Shown: positions 1 through 6,767, counted from the stretch's first letter. The stretch: 8,414 bases of DNA from JAUXFK01 sp034189035 (GCA_034189035.1 JAXHVA010000150.1:1-8414), one strand, 5' to 3'. Translations and numbers: made by a program. The notes: generated from the sequence alone by a model not told the origin.

Positions 1-111
1 CATAATGTATATTTTGAAAATATTAAAAAACTTGAAAGTGCAGTGACAGAATACCTGATCGAACATTCATTGCCAAATAAAAAATTGATCAGCTTATGCT
101 GCAATAATTAG
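1..111 (+). CDS. C-terminal end of a probable IS630-family transposase (runs in from the left edge)
   Basis: Frame 1 is open from the first base to a TAG at 109-111 and gives 36 residues beginning HNVYFENIKKLESAVTEYL and ending LISLCCNN. The pattern H-N-x-Y-F-x-N-x-x-x-L-x-x-A-V, followed by a short helix and a terminal L-C-x-N, resembles the extreme C-terminus of IS630-type DDE transposases, downstream of the last catalytic acidic residue. None of the catalytic residues lies in the window, so intactness cannot be judged. No terminal inverted repeat was recognised in the 138 bases between this stop and the next feature. The family call rests on one short motif from memory; an unrelated protein tail is possible. 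Confidence 0.4.
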   Translation, partial: HNVYFENIKKLESAVTEYLIEHSLPNKKLISLCCNN

Positions 112-249
112 TGCAATTACTCCTAGCATCGACCATTCCGTGGAAACTCTAGTAACAAATCAATTGAAAAGAGAAGGGCAGTAGAGGCTTGTCTAAAGGA
201 AGGCCCGTTGCCATTTTTTTGACATTGGGCATAGAATCAAAGCTATGAT

Positions 250-688
250 ATGGCCAGTATAAGAGAAGTAAAACACAGTAAATTATTCATGAGCAGGTTC
301 TGTTTATAAGTATAGACCTGTTGGAAGAAATCATGAGATTTATCGAAAACAGGGGATTCAACTCGGACACGTTGAAGCACTGGGAACCATAAAGTAGGCT
401 TGTTTAGGATTTTACGACCAGCAAAAGCGAGAGTATCGGTTCTTCACACTGGATAAGTCATTGGAGATTACAAACCTATCCGGAAATATTTCTTTGAAAG
501 ATAGATATCCTATTGTCCATGCCCATATAACATTAAGCGACGATACGGGAAGAGCCTATGGTGGTCATATCGCTCATGGAATACTCTTTTTTGCATGCGA
601 ATTGATCATACAGGCCTTCACCTCTTTGGTATTTGAGAGGGGGATTAACCGAGAAACAGGCCCCCCCCTGTGGACGATATACGACTGA
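250..688 (+). pseudogene. Broken PCC/DUF296-domain DNA-binding protein gene
   Basis: Three reading frames must be joined to recover one PCC (plants and prokaryotes conserved, DUF296) domain. ATG at 250 gives MASIREVKHSKLFMSRF. The frame then changes near 295-300 to one reading ISIDLLEEIMRFIENR, and again near 350 to one reading GIQLGHVEALGTIK. A TAG at 395-397 interrupts this last frame, which continues ACLGFYDQQKREYRFFTLDKSLEI and LSGNIS to a TGA at 686-688. The family's histidine pattern (GHVEA, then VHAH and GGH) and the closing G-P-P-L-W are all readable, so the gene decayed recently. Intact members are about 140 residues, trimeric, and bind metal through these histidines; many have AT-hook-type DNA-binding partners. 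A shorter product starting at the TTG at 461 would lack half the fold. Loss of function is inferred from two frame changes plus a stop; sequencing error could explain one of these but hardly all three. Confidence 0.75.
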
Positions 689-738
689 TCCTCTTAAATT
701 GAGTAGAAAATTACCGTATCCAAATCTGATACAATAGC

Positions 739-765
739 ATGCTATCCTTTATTAAAGGATAGCAT
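739..765. repeat. Perfect 12-bp inverted repeat between convergent genes
   Basis: ATGCTATCCTTT at 739-750 and AAAGGATAGCAT at 754-765 are exact reverse complements separated by three bases. The hairpin lies five bases beyond the stop of the minus-strand EF-hand gene and 50 bases beyond the end of the plus-strand PCC remnant, where a bidirectional terminator would be expected. Neither strand has a T-run directly after the stem, so it is not a classical intrinsic terminator; it may act as an mRNA 3'-end stabiliser or a weak terminator. Confidence 0.55.
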
Positions 766-770
766 ACCTC

Positions 771-1184
771 CTACTTTGCAAGGTGACCTTTAATTGCCTC
801 ACCCTTATTTATATACCCATCCTTGTTTGCATCTAAGCGGTCGAACTCCTCGTCTGACCCCTGAAACTCCTCTTTCGATACCTTGAGGTCATTATCCTTG
901 TCCATTCTCTTGATAATACCCTTCTTTTTCATTTTAGTGACGGCTTCGTCCTTGTCGATGTAACCATCCTTATTCGCATCGAGACGATCGAATTTTTCCG
1001 TGTATTTGGCGAGATACTCTTCCTTCGATACACGTCCATCATTATCCTTATCAATTTTCTTGATAAACCCTAACTTTTTAGGATACTTTTTGGATGATTC
1101 TGCAAAGACACTCGTGGTTACAGTGAATACAAAAACCGTAATGATAAGAATAACCATTGTCCCAAAAATAACCTTACATTTCAT
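771..1184 (-). CDS. Secreted EF-hand calcium-binding protein (four EF-hand loops)
   Basis: A 137-residue protein with a signal peptide: basic MKCK, a hydrophobic stretch at residues 5-24, and a probable signal peptidase I site after VFA at about residue 28. The mature part is two EF-hand pairs. Twelve-residue calcium loops lie at about 45-56 (DKDNDGRVSKEE), 69-80 (DANKDGYIDKDE), 95-106 (DKDNDLKVSKEE) and 118-129 (DANKDGYINKGE). Loops 1/3 and 2/4 repeat at a 49-50-residue period, indicating internal duplication. Loop 3 has Leu where Gly normally occupies loop position 6, which may alter its geometry; the other ligand positions are kept. The ATG is preceded by GAAAGGAGAG at a normal distance, which fixes the start. 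It is probably exported to the periplasm or cell surface as a calcium buffer or sensor; no partner is evident. It has its own promoter and appears monocistronic. Confidence 0.85.
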   Translation of the reverse strand: MKCKVIFGTMVILIITVFVFTVTTSVFAESSKKYPKKLGFIKKIDKDNDGRVSKEEYLAKYTEKFDRLDANKDGYIDKDEAVTKMKKKGIIKRMDKDNDLKVSKEEFQGSDEEFDRLDANKDGYINKGEAIKGHLAK

Positions 1185-1216
1185 ATGATACTCTCCTTTC
1201 TTGATCTAAGTAATCT

Positions 1217-1245
1217 ATTATACAAACTAAAAAAAGTCCTTACAA
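1217..1245 (-). promoter_or_regulatory. Sigma-70-type promoter for the EF-hand gene
   Basis: Read on the minus strand, TTGTAA (1245-1240) is followed after exactly 17 bases by a perfect TATAAT (1222-1217), 32 bases upstream of the EF-hand start codon and ahead of its AAGGAG ribosome binding site. The -10 box is consensus and the -35 box matches 4 of 6. Position, orientation and spacing all fit; no operator was seen. Confidence 0.6.
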
Positions 1246-1440
1246 CAGATACTGGGTTAGGTCTCAGGATTTTTTAACAGTTTATTTCACTACTTAAAAA
1301 TCCGCAGGCCATGCACTCTTTAAATAAAAAGATATTCTTACATAGCCATATAGTCAAGGGTAAAATTGGCTACTATTAGGTATGAATCGCATTATTTTTG
1401 ATTTATAGTTTAAATTTTATTGATATTCTTTTCATTTTAT

Positions 1441-1959
1441 TTATTTGTTTGTATTTCCTTGTTGGTTATCAAGAAGATTACACTCAACAGATCCTGTTAC
1501 CAGATCAGACCTCCATGGACTTCGTTTGATAGAATTAACCAATCTGTTTGCAAAACCTTGAACTCTAATAAGCTTAAGGATATATTTTCGCTCTCTTTCT
1601 GTATAGTTTTTTTCAAATTCTTCTAAAAAATCACCTTTTGGTTCTTCTCCTCCTATTAGACCAGATTCCCTTGCATATTTGAGTGCTAGCCATTCCTTAT
1701 ATTTAAAATCTGATTTGTCCAAATTGATCAGTCTCTCTATTTCTTTCTGAGATATCCCAAGCTGCTTACCAACAGCCGTATGAGCCGTTACTCATAGGGA
1801 ACAGTTATTCCCTATTGATACGGTCAGCAAGATCTTTTCTCTCAGTTTTTTGTCTATTTTCAAAAAAGTCATTAGAAATGTGGGTCCTTTAAAGATACTC
1901 CACAATCCGGAAAAGAAATCGACGAATGATCTAAAAGTTCTCATCTTCATTTGTAACAT
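1441..1959 (-). CDS. Carboxymuconolactone decarboxylase/AhpD-like selenoprotein (UGA = Sec56)
   Basis: Reading from ATG at 1959 through one in-frame UGA (1794-1792) gives a 172-residue protein of the CMD/AhpD fold, a family of thiol peroxidase or disulfide-active proteins. The N-terminal helical part leads into KIDKKLREKILLTVSIGNNC, then S-L-U-V-T-A-H. The family's C-x-x-C-x-x-x-H active site therefore appears as Cys53-x-x-Sec56-x-x-x-His60, with UGA exactly at the second cysteine. After it the typical helices continue (TAVGKQLGISQKEIERLIN, later TERERKYILKLI and GFANRLVNS) to a TAA at 1443-1441. Similarity on both sides of the UGA, no frame change, and a SECIS-like hairpin just after it argue for selenocysteine, not decay. 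A strong AAGGAGG lies four bases before the ATG at 1959; in-frame ATGs at 1950 and 1944 are alternatives. The gene starts 45 bases after the NapHG stop and is probably co-transcribed. An ordinary gene finder would report only a 93-residue fragment from TTG at 1722. Cys-x-x-Sec AhpD-like selenoproteins are a known class; the substrate here is unknown. Confidence 0.8.
1760..1777 (-). promoter_or_regulatory. Candidate bacterial SECIS element
   Basis: In the mRNA, GGCUGUU-GGUA-AGCAGCU forms a 7-bp stem (two G.U wobbles) closed by a four-base GGUA loop. The stem begins 14 bases, and the loop 21 bases, after the UGA at 1794-1792. Bacterial SECIS elements recognised by SelB are short stem-loops inside the coding region just downstream of UGA, with a guanosine among the first loop bases; spacing and loop fit that description. 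The element overlaps codons for TAVGKQLG, which conform to the protein family, so the RNA structure is superimposed on normal coding sequence. No folding program was run. Confidence 0.7.
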
Positions 1960-2004
1960 ATCCCCTCCTTTTCAATTAAATAATTAATAATATGAAAGAA
2001 ACTC

Positions 2005-3549
2005 CTACGAGAGTAAAATCCGGTTTTGCAGTGACCGTGACTCACCGACACTCGTTACATAGATTGCAGGCCGACTTTTCACCGGGCAATTTGTCTCGCA
2101 TATACCGCATCCAATACAGAGTTCAAGGTCTACCCTTGGCTGTTGTATAATCGTCTCCTTTCCGAGTCTGTCTTTCGTTTTCACACTCTCAAACCATATG
2201 GCCTTTTTGGGTGTGGGACATACCTCCTCACATACTATACAGGGTATTGAATGGGAATAGGGCAGACACCTGCTTTTGTCTATCGTTGCAAGCCCTATCT
2301 TGACTTCCATCTTTTCCCTGATCTCTAATGCTTTTATAGCACCTGTAGGGCAGACCTGACCGCAGAGCGTGCATCTGAACTCACAGTACCCAATAGCCGG
2401 AACAAGTACAGGCGACCATATGCCTTCTATGCCTGCTTCAAGAAAGGTGGGCTGAAGCCCGTTGGTAATGCATACCTTCATGCACTCTCCGCACTTGACG
2501 CATCTTTTGAGAAAGCCTTCTTCATCAAGCGCTCCGGGTGGTCTGATGAGTGTAGAAGAGAAAATATTGGATCTTGAAAGAGGGGCCGTTCTCAGTAAAG
2601 GAACAGCGAGTGCACCGGTGAGTAAGGAGGTGAGAACTTTCCTTCTTCCAATGTCCATAGCTGCGCTTTCCCCTTTTTTGAAGAATCCGAATCTGACTGC
2701 ATTCTGAGGACATACATCATCACAGTTCCAGCAGTACAGGCACTCTGCAGACTTCCACCTCCCCCTTTGATCAGGAGATGCATTTCCCTGACACGAGCTA
2801 GCACACGATTCGCATTCATTGCACCCCTCGCTCACTGACCTCTTCAAAAGAGAATACCTCGAAAGGATTCCGAGTAAAGCACCGAGCGGGCAAAGATACC
2901 TGCACCAAAATCTACTCTCTACGAGGTTCAAACCGAGTATGAAAAAGAAAATCAAACCTATAAAAGCACCCTGGTTGAAGAAAGGCTGGTTAAAAGAAAG
3001 AATACTCCTTTTGAGTAGGTCGTATATCGATTCTGATATATCAACAATGCCTGCAGGGTGTAAGTTATATATCGTATCAAAGACAGATCGAATGGTGTAA
3101 TTAAACAGGGGATAGACACTGATCGATACGGATCGGATGAGCAGTGATATGGGATCCATAATCCCTACGAGCTGAAGTGTAAACAAAGAGGAAGCGATGA
3201 GGAATATAAGGATGGAGTATTTTACTGCGTACCAATCTCTGTTTATAGCATCAAACCGACGCTTTTTCAAAGAACCTATGAGATGGTTCAGAGTGCCCAG
3301 TGGACATACCCACCCGCAGAATACCCTTCCGAGTATTGCGGTGGCAATGAGTACAATTAGGGAAAAACAGAGCGCCTTTACAACAGTATGAGCAGAAAGA
3401 ATCGTGGTGATGAAGATAAGAGGATCGAAATCGAGGAAGATCTTTACAGGATAACCGAGTCTATCCGCCCCTTTTGACTCTGTCTGCAAAAAAAGAAATA
3501 GAAATATCAGTAAGAATATCCCTTGTGAAGCCCTTCTGAGGTTTTGCAT
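2005..3549 (-). CDS. NapH-NapG-like fused membrane iron-sulfur protein (six [4Fe-4S] motifs)
   Basis: A 514-residue polytopic ferredoxin. The N-terminal half is NapH/NosR/CcoG-like: membrane segments near residues 9-22, 55-75, 110-128 and 195-210, with the paired signatures CGWVCP (78-83) and CRYLCP (216-221), then two cysteine clusters, CNECESCASSC (243-253) and CLYCWNCDDVC (270-280). The C-terminal half is NapG-like: a twin-arginine-like RRKVLTSLL and hydrophobic segment (302-320), then four clusters at about 350-360, 389-400, 428-444 and 478-488. In nitrate and nitrous-oxide systems NapH and NapG pass electrons from quinol to a periplasmic reductase; here both are one chain. No terminal reductase gene is in the window, so the acceptor is unknown. 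The start ATG has no clear Shine-Dalgarno, yet the upstream in-frame stretch to the preceding stop has no ATG, GTG or TTG. Its neighbours are a Tat-signal DUF362 protein upstream and the AhpD-like selenoprotein downstream. Confidence 0.85.
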   Translation of the reverse strand: MQNLRRASQGIFLLIFLFLFLQTESKGADRLGYPVKIFLDFDPLIFITTILSAHTVVKALCFSLIVLIATAILGRVFCGWVCPLGTLNHLIGSLKKRRFDAINRDWYAVKYSILIFLIASSLFTLQLVGIMDPISLLIRSVSISVYPLFNYTIRSVFDTIYNLHPAGIVDISESIYDLLKRSILSFNQPFFNQGAFIGLIFFFILGLNLVESRFWCRYLCPLGALLGILSRYSLLKRSVSEGCNECESCASSCQGNASPDQRGRWKSAECLYCWNCDDVCPQNAVRFGFFKKGESAAMDIGRRKVLTSLLTGALAVPLLRTAPLSRSNIFSSTLIRPPGALDEEGFLKRCVKCGECMKVCITNGLQPTFLEAGIEGIWSPVLVPAIGYCEFRCTLCGQVCPTGAIKALEIREKMEVKIGLATIDKSRCLPYSHSIPCIVCEEVCPTPKKAIWFESVKTKDRLGKETIIQQPRVDLELCIGCGICETNCPVKSRPAIYVTSVGESRSLQNRILLS

Positions 3550-3632
3550 TAATTCAGACCGTTTGATGGATAGATGATTCTCTTTATCAACATATCAGAA
3601 AAAAACACGTTGTATCATCTTAGCTATCAATG

Positions 3633-3838
3633 GGCTTCAGTGGGAATTAGATTTTAATCCGTGTGAAACTTGCATCCAAGTGGGCGTAAAGAAAGAACAT
3701 GTATATACCCATTCAATTCGGTAATTCCATTATGACCTGTTTTAGATATAAAATGTAAGGCAATCCCCTTTTCTTTCTTAACGCTCACTAAAAACGCTCA
3801 GACAGCACACGCATTAAAATCTAATTCCCACTGAAGCC
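3633..3838. mobile_element. MITE-like 206-bp element with long terminal inverted repeats
   Basis: The segment 3633-3665 is matched by the reverse complement of 3806-3838 over 33 bases with one mismatch (position 3659 against 3812); the outer 26 bases, beginning GGCTTCAGTGGGAATTAG, are perfect. The roughly 140-base interior has no coding potential I can support. The size, the ends and the absence of a gene fit a miniature inverted-repeat transposable element. No clear target-site duplication flanks it, so mobility is not shown. It fills most of the gap between the DUF362 gene and the NapHG gene, and as RNA the whole unit could form a long stem that affects read-through between them. Confidence 0.65.
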
Positions 3839-3890
3839 GCTCTTTTCAAAAAACTAAACTTGTGCAAATCATTCGGATCGTGGCCATTTA

Positions 3891-4793
3891 TTAGGCAGTA
3901 ATCCTTTTAATATTTATCTTTGAAAGGTCCATGGTTCCCAGACCAGTCTCAGAAGCAATCCTTATGTATCCGATCTCGTTTCCCTCCATTCCGAAAAGCG
4001 TAGCCCCGAAAGCGTCTACTGCAACCTGATCCTTACCCACTATAACCGTATTCAATCTCCTTACATCTGAAAGATTCCCGCCCTGCGGGCCGTTTGTCAC
4101 CAGAATGCGTACTGCATCAAGCACAGTAAGAGTCGGCTGAATAGCCATTGAAATATCCACAAGGCTTTGATCGAGCTTCTGGTGTATCTGCCACCTCGAA
4201 CCGCCCATCACACCCATCCAGTTTTTCATTGCCATTGTGATTTTTGCAAGACCGTGATGTTTTGCAATCGGGATATTTATTACCTTGTCCGCCTCAAATA
4301 TCTCTGTGTACAGCGGCCATGTCTTCAGCACCTGGCCGTTTAGCTTCATTTCTTTAAATTTCCTATCATCTACATATGTAACCTCAGCGCCCAAAGCCTT
4401 TGCCATTGGAGCAATTCCGCTTTGAACATAGCACCTTCGCTGGTCATTCACTGACCGGTCAAAGATCTTCACCTTCTTTGCGCCTGCCTCAAAACATAGC
4501 CTTACCACTTCTGCAACCACCTCAGGATTCGTATTGGCTGCATGTTCCGGAAGTCTGTCCCATCCAATGTTGGGTTTTACCACTACGATATCCCCTTTTC
4601 CAATAAAACCCTGTATCCCCCCAAATGCATCGATAGCAGCCCTTGTAATTTTAGAAGGAGATTCACCTTTTGCAACAACTAGACCGATGTTTTCCGATGC
4701 ATAGGTAGAGCGCAAGAATAGACCCATATTACACGGAAGGAAAAGGCCAATACTACTGATTACCGTTAATTTGAGAAACTCCCTGCGATCCAT
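3891..4793 (-). CDS. Tat-exported DUF362-domain protein
   Basis: A 300-residue protein beginning MDRREFLKL, a twin-arginine (R-R-x-F-L-K) signal followed by a hydrophobic stretch to about residue 22, so export in folded form by the Tat system is predicted. The remainder matches the DUF362 family: GDIVVVKPNIGWD, then TNPEVVAEVVRLCFEAGAKKVKIFDRSV, then the diagnostic INIPIAKHHGLAKITMAMKN and the conserved WMGVMGG. No ferredoxin cysteine clusters are present, unlike DUF362 members fused to 4Fe-4S domains. The biochemical role of the family is not settled; Tat-borne members often neighbour NapH-like ferredoxins, as here. AAAGGAG at 4805-4799 sits five bases before the ATG and fixes the start. It is first in the probable DUF362-NapHG-selenoprotein operon, although a MITE-like insertion separates it from the second gene. 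Confidence 0.85.
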   Translation of the reverse strand: MDRREFLKLTVISSIGLFLPCNMGLFLRSTYASENIGLVVAKGESPSKITRAAIDAFGGIQGFIGKGDIVVVKPNIGWDRLPEHAANTNPEVVAEVVRLCFEAGAKKVKIFDRSVNDQRRCYVQSGIAPMAKALGAEVTYVDDRKFKEMKLNGQVLKTWPLYTEIFEADKVINIPIAKHHGLAKITMAMKNWMGVMGGSRWQIHQKLDQSLVDISMAIQPTLTVLDAVRILVTNGPQGGNLSDVRRLNTVIVGKDQVAVDAFGATLFGMEGNEIGYIRIASETGLGTMDLSKINIKRITA

Positions 4794-4968
4794 AGTAACT
4801 CCTTTCTATTGTGTGTCCATCGAAAATGAGTATTTTATTCAAGGTCAAAAGAACGAAGCTATTGAAGTCTGAGACTGACGCAGAGGTTGGACAAGAGAGT
4901 CATTTACAGATGAACACGTATCTAAGGGGTTAATGTCATGCGAGTCGAATTAAAGTTAAGAAAGAATC

Positions 4969-5472
4969 TTAAAAATCTTCATCCATTTTTCGGGCTGCTT
5001 CCTGAGATATAATCCCATCAGCGCTGGATGGGAGACTGAAGTAATCTCCAAACTTCTTATCCAGAGGCCAACCCACAAGACAATCTACTTTTTCCCTTTC
5101 TGGATTGACCAGCCACCACATAAAGGAATGGTCTTTAACAGTAAACCACCATTCTTCCTCTCTGATAAGGAATGCCAGGAAGAAGTACTCACTTACTGGG
5201 GGGAGTATCAATGCGTAATCCACCTTGCGCCCCAGAACACACTTCGCAGCAGCGAGTTCTCTAAATCCCTCCAGGGCCTGACTTACGTCCCTCTTTATTA
5301 CTCCAACTATTTCGTATTCTTTATCGCCTTCTTTTCTTTGAACATGGATATCAGGCAGTGAAAAACCTATATGCTTCGGTTCCAGGATCGTATACCCAAC
5401 ATAATCGAGGAATTTTTCAACACCTGCCTTTATTTCTTCCTTGGTAAACTTTTCCTCTTTCTCCTCATACAT
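4969..5472 (-). CDS. Conserved-looking protein of unknown function
   Basis: A 167-residue soluble acidic protein that I do not recognise. AAAGGAG at 5489-5483 lies ten bases before the ATG, and codon use resembles the neighbours, so it looks like a real gene. Residues 38-60 (SLPDIHVQRKEGDKEYEIVGVIK) followed by a helix and ALILPP resemble the core of restriction-endonuclease-like (PD-(D/E)xK) folds: Pro40-Asp41, then a strand ending in Lys60. The second acidic residue, two before that Lys, is Val58, so catalytic activity is doubtful and the fold is only a suggestion. Residues 107-120 are rich in Trp and Phe (EEEWWFTVKDHSFMWW). It is on the strand of the downstream DUF362 gene but 175 bases away, so probably separate from that operon. 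Confidence 0.65.
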   Translation of the reverse strand: MYEEKEEKFTKEEIKAGVEKFLDYVGYTILEPKHIGFSLPDIHVQRKEGDKEYEIVGVIKRDVSQALEGFRELAAAKCVLGRKVDYALILPPVSEYFFLAFLIREEEWWFTVKDHSFMWWLVNPEREKVDCLVGWPLDKKFGDYFSLPSSADGIISQEAARKMDEDF

Positions 5473-5995
5473 AGTATCATATCTCCTTTAAAAAGCGAAC
5501 TTGAAACAAAGATCAATGTTCAAGGGAAATCTAATTCATAATGTAGCGTATCCAGGGCTAAATAAAAAGCCCTTCTCCTGTATTAATCATTTCTTAGAAT
5601 TTTTTTGAGTGGAATCTACGATCTTTAGCTAGTGCTTTTATTAATATATTATAGGCTTATATCTACCGCAAACATTGTGCACAGTCAATAAAAATACAGT
5701 TTATGTAACCTATATTAAAAGTGATTTGGAAGGTTCTTTCAGCTTTCCCTGGAGATTGACCCGAAAGGCCAACGTGGATTCGGATTGTAAGGTTCAACCC
5801 GGGAGCATTGGAGCTTTTGTCTGTCATTCACATCTTACGTCCTTATATTTTGCATATTATAAATATCTATCATAAATAATATCATACGAACATAACCAAG
5901 CGCAACTTGTTTTTATTAATTTTTTATTATTTTTTCCTGTTGTATTTTGTACTTCAATATCATAAACTGCCGGATGTAGGTGTTTGCTAATAACC
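5473..5995. other. AT-rich intergenic region before the cassette array
   Basis: This gap separates a minus-strand gene from the plus-strand cassettes. A 66-codon open stretch at 5675-5875 lacks a ribosome binding site and resembles nothing known to me. A weak hairpin, AGGGCT/AGCCCT with an eight-base loop, lies at 5554-5573 without a T-run. The 3' end, GCTAATAACC just before the core site at 5996, resembles an attC L' arm, but I found no matching R''/L'' arm upstream. It could therefore hold an attI or a decayed attC. No integrase gene is present. Confidence 0.4.
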
Positions 5996-6004
5996 GTTAG
6001 GTGC
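5996..6004 (+). other. Integron core recombination site at the left end of the first cassette
   Basis: GTTAGGTGC fits the integron core (GTTRRRY) and is the exact reverse complement of GCACCTAAC at 6771-6779, which opens the attC at the other end of the same cassette. That relation is expected because a free circular cassette joins these two ends. Recombination would fall after G5996. Confidence 0.75.
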
Positions 6005-6017
6005 TAAAGAGGTGATT

Positions 6018-6767
6018 ATGTTTGACAATCCATGGTTTCAAAACGTGCTCTCCGAATTTATTGCTCTGGGAATTATTTTTTTGGTTGGTGTAATTATCTA
6101 TTGGTCTGTAGGCAGGAGAAAGCTTTTAAATTTCTTCGGGCTAAAATCCCAAAAACGGATTATTCTTTACCTTTCCAATATTCGCGTTACTAGAGGAGGC
6201 TCCATAGGTGTTGACAATACGCCCAGAGCCTTTTCTGGTGATGCTATTGCAGCAAATGAGGCTAGGTTAATCCCATATTTTCAGCGGCTATTTAACTTTA
6301 TTGTACCTCAGGTTAAATCACTGCCAGGGTTTTTAAAATTTCTCCTCCTCTCGGACATCAGTGCTGATTTTCTACTTTCTCCCCTTCAGTCCGGAGACGT
6401 AGAAAGGAGCTCTACTTTTATAGCTGTGGGGTCCCCTGGATATAACAAAGCTTCACAACACATTGAAGAGGCTTTTCATCCTATAGCAAAGTTTACAGAT
6501 GATAACGCCAGTTTTGTTTTGCAAGATGTGCCACCAATTACTGATTTGAAGACATCTTTTGTTCAACGTGTTTTTAACCAGGCAACCGGCCAAACTGCAT
6601 TTTATGTTGCAGGCATGTCTCCACTTGGAACAAACGGTGCAATGTATTTCCTTATAACCCGGTGGGATTACCTGGTTAAAAAATATCCAGAGAATACGCC
6701 CTTTTGTGTTGTTCTTAAGATCTCAAGCGATGATGGATTAAAACATGAAATCTTATTTGAACGATAA
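6018..6767 (+). CDS. Cassette 1: membrane-anchored protein with a possible SLOG-like nucleotide-sensor domain
   Basis: A 249-residue protein with one N-terminal transmembrane segment (about residues 12-31), a basic GRRKLLNFFGL, and a cytoplasmic domain. That domain holds IILYLSNIRVTRGGSIGVD, a loop FIAVGSPGYNKASQHIEEA at about 134-152, and AGMSPLGTNGAMYFL at about 198-212. A glycine-rich S-P-x-x-N loop after a hydrophobic strand and a late G-T-x-G-A motif recall Rossmann-like nucleotide-sensing proteins of the SLOG group found in prokaryotic conflict systems. This is pattern memory, not a search, and the function is unknown. AAGAGG lies five bases before the ATG at 6018; a GTG at 6012 is in frame but overlaps the ribosome binding site, so I prefer ATG. 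The stop lies three bases before the attC. With no promoter of its own in the cassette, expression probably depends on upstream transcription. Confidence 0.7.
   Translation: MFDNPWFQNVLSEFIALGIIFLVGVIIYWSVGRRKLLNFFGLKSQKRIILYLSNIRVTRGGSIGVDNTPRAFSGDAIAANEARLIPYFQRLFNFIVPQVKSLPGFLKFLLLSDISADFLLSPLQSGDVERSSTFIAVGSPGYNKASQHIEEAFHPIAKFTDDNASFVLQDVPPITDLKTSFVQRVFNQATGQTAFYVAGMSPLGTNGAMYFLITRWDYLVKKYPENTPFCVVLKISSDDGLKHEILFER

Noticed and set aside
395..397. In-frame TAG read as pyrrolysine in the PCC gene
   Set aside because: The same gene also needs two frame changes, and nothing suggests a pyrrolysine system; decay is simpler.
1441..1722. Stand-alone 93-residue protein starting at TTG 1722
   Set aside because: It is the C-terminal half of the AhpD-like protein: the same frame upstream holds the HTAVGKQLGISQKEIERLI helix, the UGA and an N-terminus with a strong ribosome binding site.
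2462..3391. Open frames on the plus strand, and in another minus-strand frame, inside the NapHG gene
   Set aside because: They are shadows of a gene whose cysteine motifs and membrane segments are unambiguous.
3633..3838. Repeats at 3633 and 3806 as a CRISPR fragment
   Set aside because: There are only two copies, inverted instead of direct, about 140 bases apart.
5675..5875. 66-codon open frame in the gap before the cassette array
   Set aside because: No ribosome binding site, no recognisable motif, and AT-rich intergenic composition.
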